A DNA stretch of 6,165 bases. Origin: Clostridia bacterium. Lineage in GTDB: Bacteria > Bacillota_A > Clostridia > Christensenellales > Aristaeellaceae. The number at the start of each line of letters is the position of its first letter. Positions within the stretch are counted from its first letter, which is position 1. Under the pieces are notes generated by a model. The model worked only from the letters and a program-made list of their open reading frames with translations, was not told where the DNA came from and did not search any database. Positions 5,764-6,165 of this stretch are shown here, in pieces. Location: assembly GCA_017481185.1 (NCBI GenBank), contig JAFUPO010000338.1:1-6165 (forward strand). Direction: 5' to 3'. The position numbers were made by a program, and so were the translations under genes.

Positions 5764-6165
5764 TCAACCCTGCTGCTCGGGCTTATCTTCAACGATTTGA
5801 ATATGCAGTTCTTCAAGCTGCTTGGGTTCCACCGTGCTGGGAGCGCCCATCATCAGGTCCTGAGCGTTCTTGTTCATGGGGAAAGGAATGATCTCGCGGA
5901 TGCTATCCTCGCCCGCCAGCAGCATCACCATACGGTCCACGCCAGGAGCGATACCGGCATGAGGCGGCGCACCATAGCAGAACGCATTGTACATGGCTGG
6001 GAACTTGGCCTTCACATCTTCTTCGCCCAGACGCACCATCTGGAAGGCCTTGATCATGATCTCCGGGTCATGGTTACGCACAGCGCCGGAGGAAAGTTCC
6101 ACGACGTTGCACACCAGTTCGGACTGGAAGGAGGTGATGGACAGGGGATCCACCTCGCCCGCAGC
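5764..6165 (-). CDS. aspS: Aspartate-tRNA ligase, C-terminal part
   Basis: These are the last 133 codons of aspartyl-tRNA synthetase, which charges tRNA(Asp) (and tRNA(Asn) in species that use the indirect route) with aspartate in the cytosol. The visible part is the end of the class II catalytic domain: [36 protein letters not shown] (class II motif 3, with the ATP-binding Arg in GVDR), then [20 protein letters not shown] and MGAPS, followed by the short tail ending PEQQG. The reading frame is open to the right edge, where it continues, so the start is not in this window. It stops with TGA, 126 nt before the next gene. I see no clear terminator behind it; only a weak GAAAT/ATTTC pairing lies downstream, so some read-through into the Asp23 operon is possible. 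Confidence 0.95.
   Translation of the reverse strand, partial: AAGEVDPLSITSFQSELVCNVVELSSGAVRNHDPEIMIKAFQMVRLGEEDVKAKFPAMYNAFCYGAPPHAGIAPGVDRMVMLLAGEDSIREIIPFPMNKNAQDLMMGAPSTVEPKQLEELHIQIVEDKPEQQG

Noticed and set aside
5701..5766. Terminator for aspS
   Set aside because: Only a 5-bp GAAAT/ATTTC pairing with a long loop is present and there is no T-run after it, so it cannot be called.

Overview
The window is a compact stretch of bacterial chromosome with every gene on the minus strand, so the biological order runs from high to low coordinates. Gene content and order (Asp23/Gls24 protein, AmaP, DUF2273 protein, nusB, a TsaD/Kae1-like protein, folD, xseA, xseB, ispA) match the conserved nusB-folD-xseA-xseB-ispA block of Bacillota. 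AmaP, a DUF2273 protein and an extra TsaD-like gene point to the class Clostridia rather than Bacilli. Base composition looks balanced (about half G+C by eye). Genus or family cannot be fixed from this window; it is probably an uncultured or gut-type Clostridia.

Layout, in transcription order: (1) The C-terminal 133 codons of aspS (aspartyl-tRNA synthetase) enter from the right edge and stop at 5764. (2) A 126-nt gap (5638-5763) carries a strong sigma-A-type promoter with an extended -10 and a short leader hairpin; no clear terminator for aspS is visible. (3) An envelope-stress-type cassette follows: an Asp23/Gls24 protein, a 72-nt gap filled by a strong intercistronic hairpin, then the membrane anchor AmaP and a small two-helix DUF2273 membrane protein that overlaps it. 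(4) After a 30-nt gap come nusB (transcription antitermination), a divergent TsaD/Kae1 paralogue, folD (one-carbon metabolism), xseA and xseB (exonuclease VII), and the start of ispA (isoprenoid synthesis), which runs off the left edge. From nusB to ispA each gene overlaps the next by 1-11 nt, so this is one translationally coupled operon, apparently read from the promoter upstream of the Asp23 gene.

Most of the region is ordinary housekeeping DNA. The main surprise is in ispA: it has a good ribosome binding site and family sequence on both sides, but an in-frame TGA replaces the first glycine of the conserved GGKRLR motif. Seven of the nine complete 3' ends in the window use TGA as a normal stop, so genome-wide reassignment is excluded. 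A sequencing error, a fresh nonsense mutation or local recoding remain. Also worth attention are the divergent TsaD-like gene, which keeps the metal ligands but has lost several catalytic-loop residues and the C-terminal extension, and the hairpin that may set different levels of Asp23 and its membrane anchor. I see no mobile element, CRISPR array, tRNA or rRNA, and no plus-strand gene that I believe.
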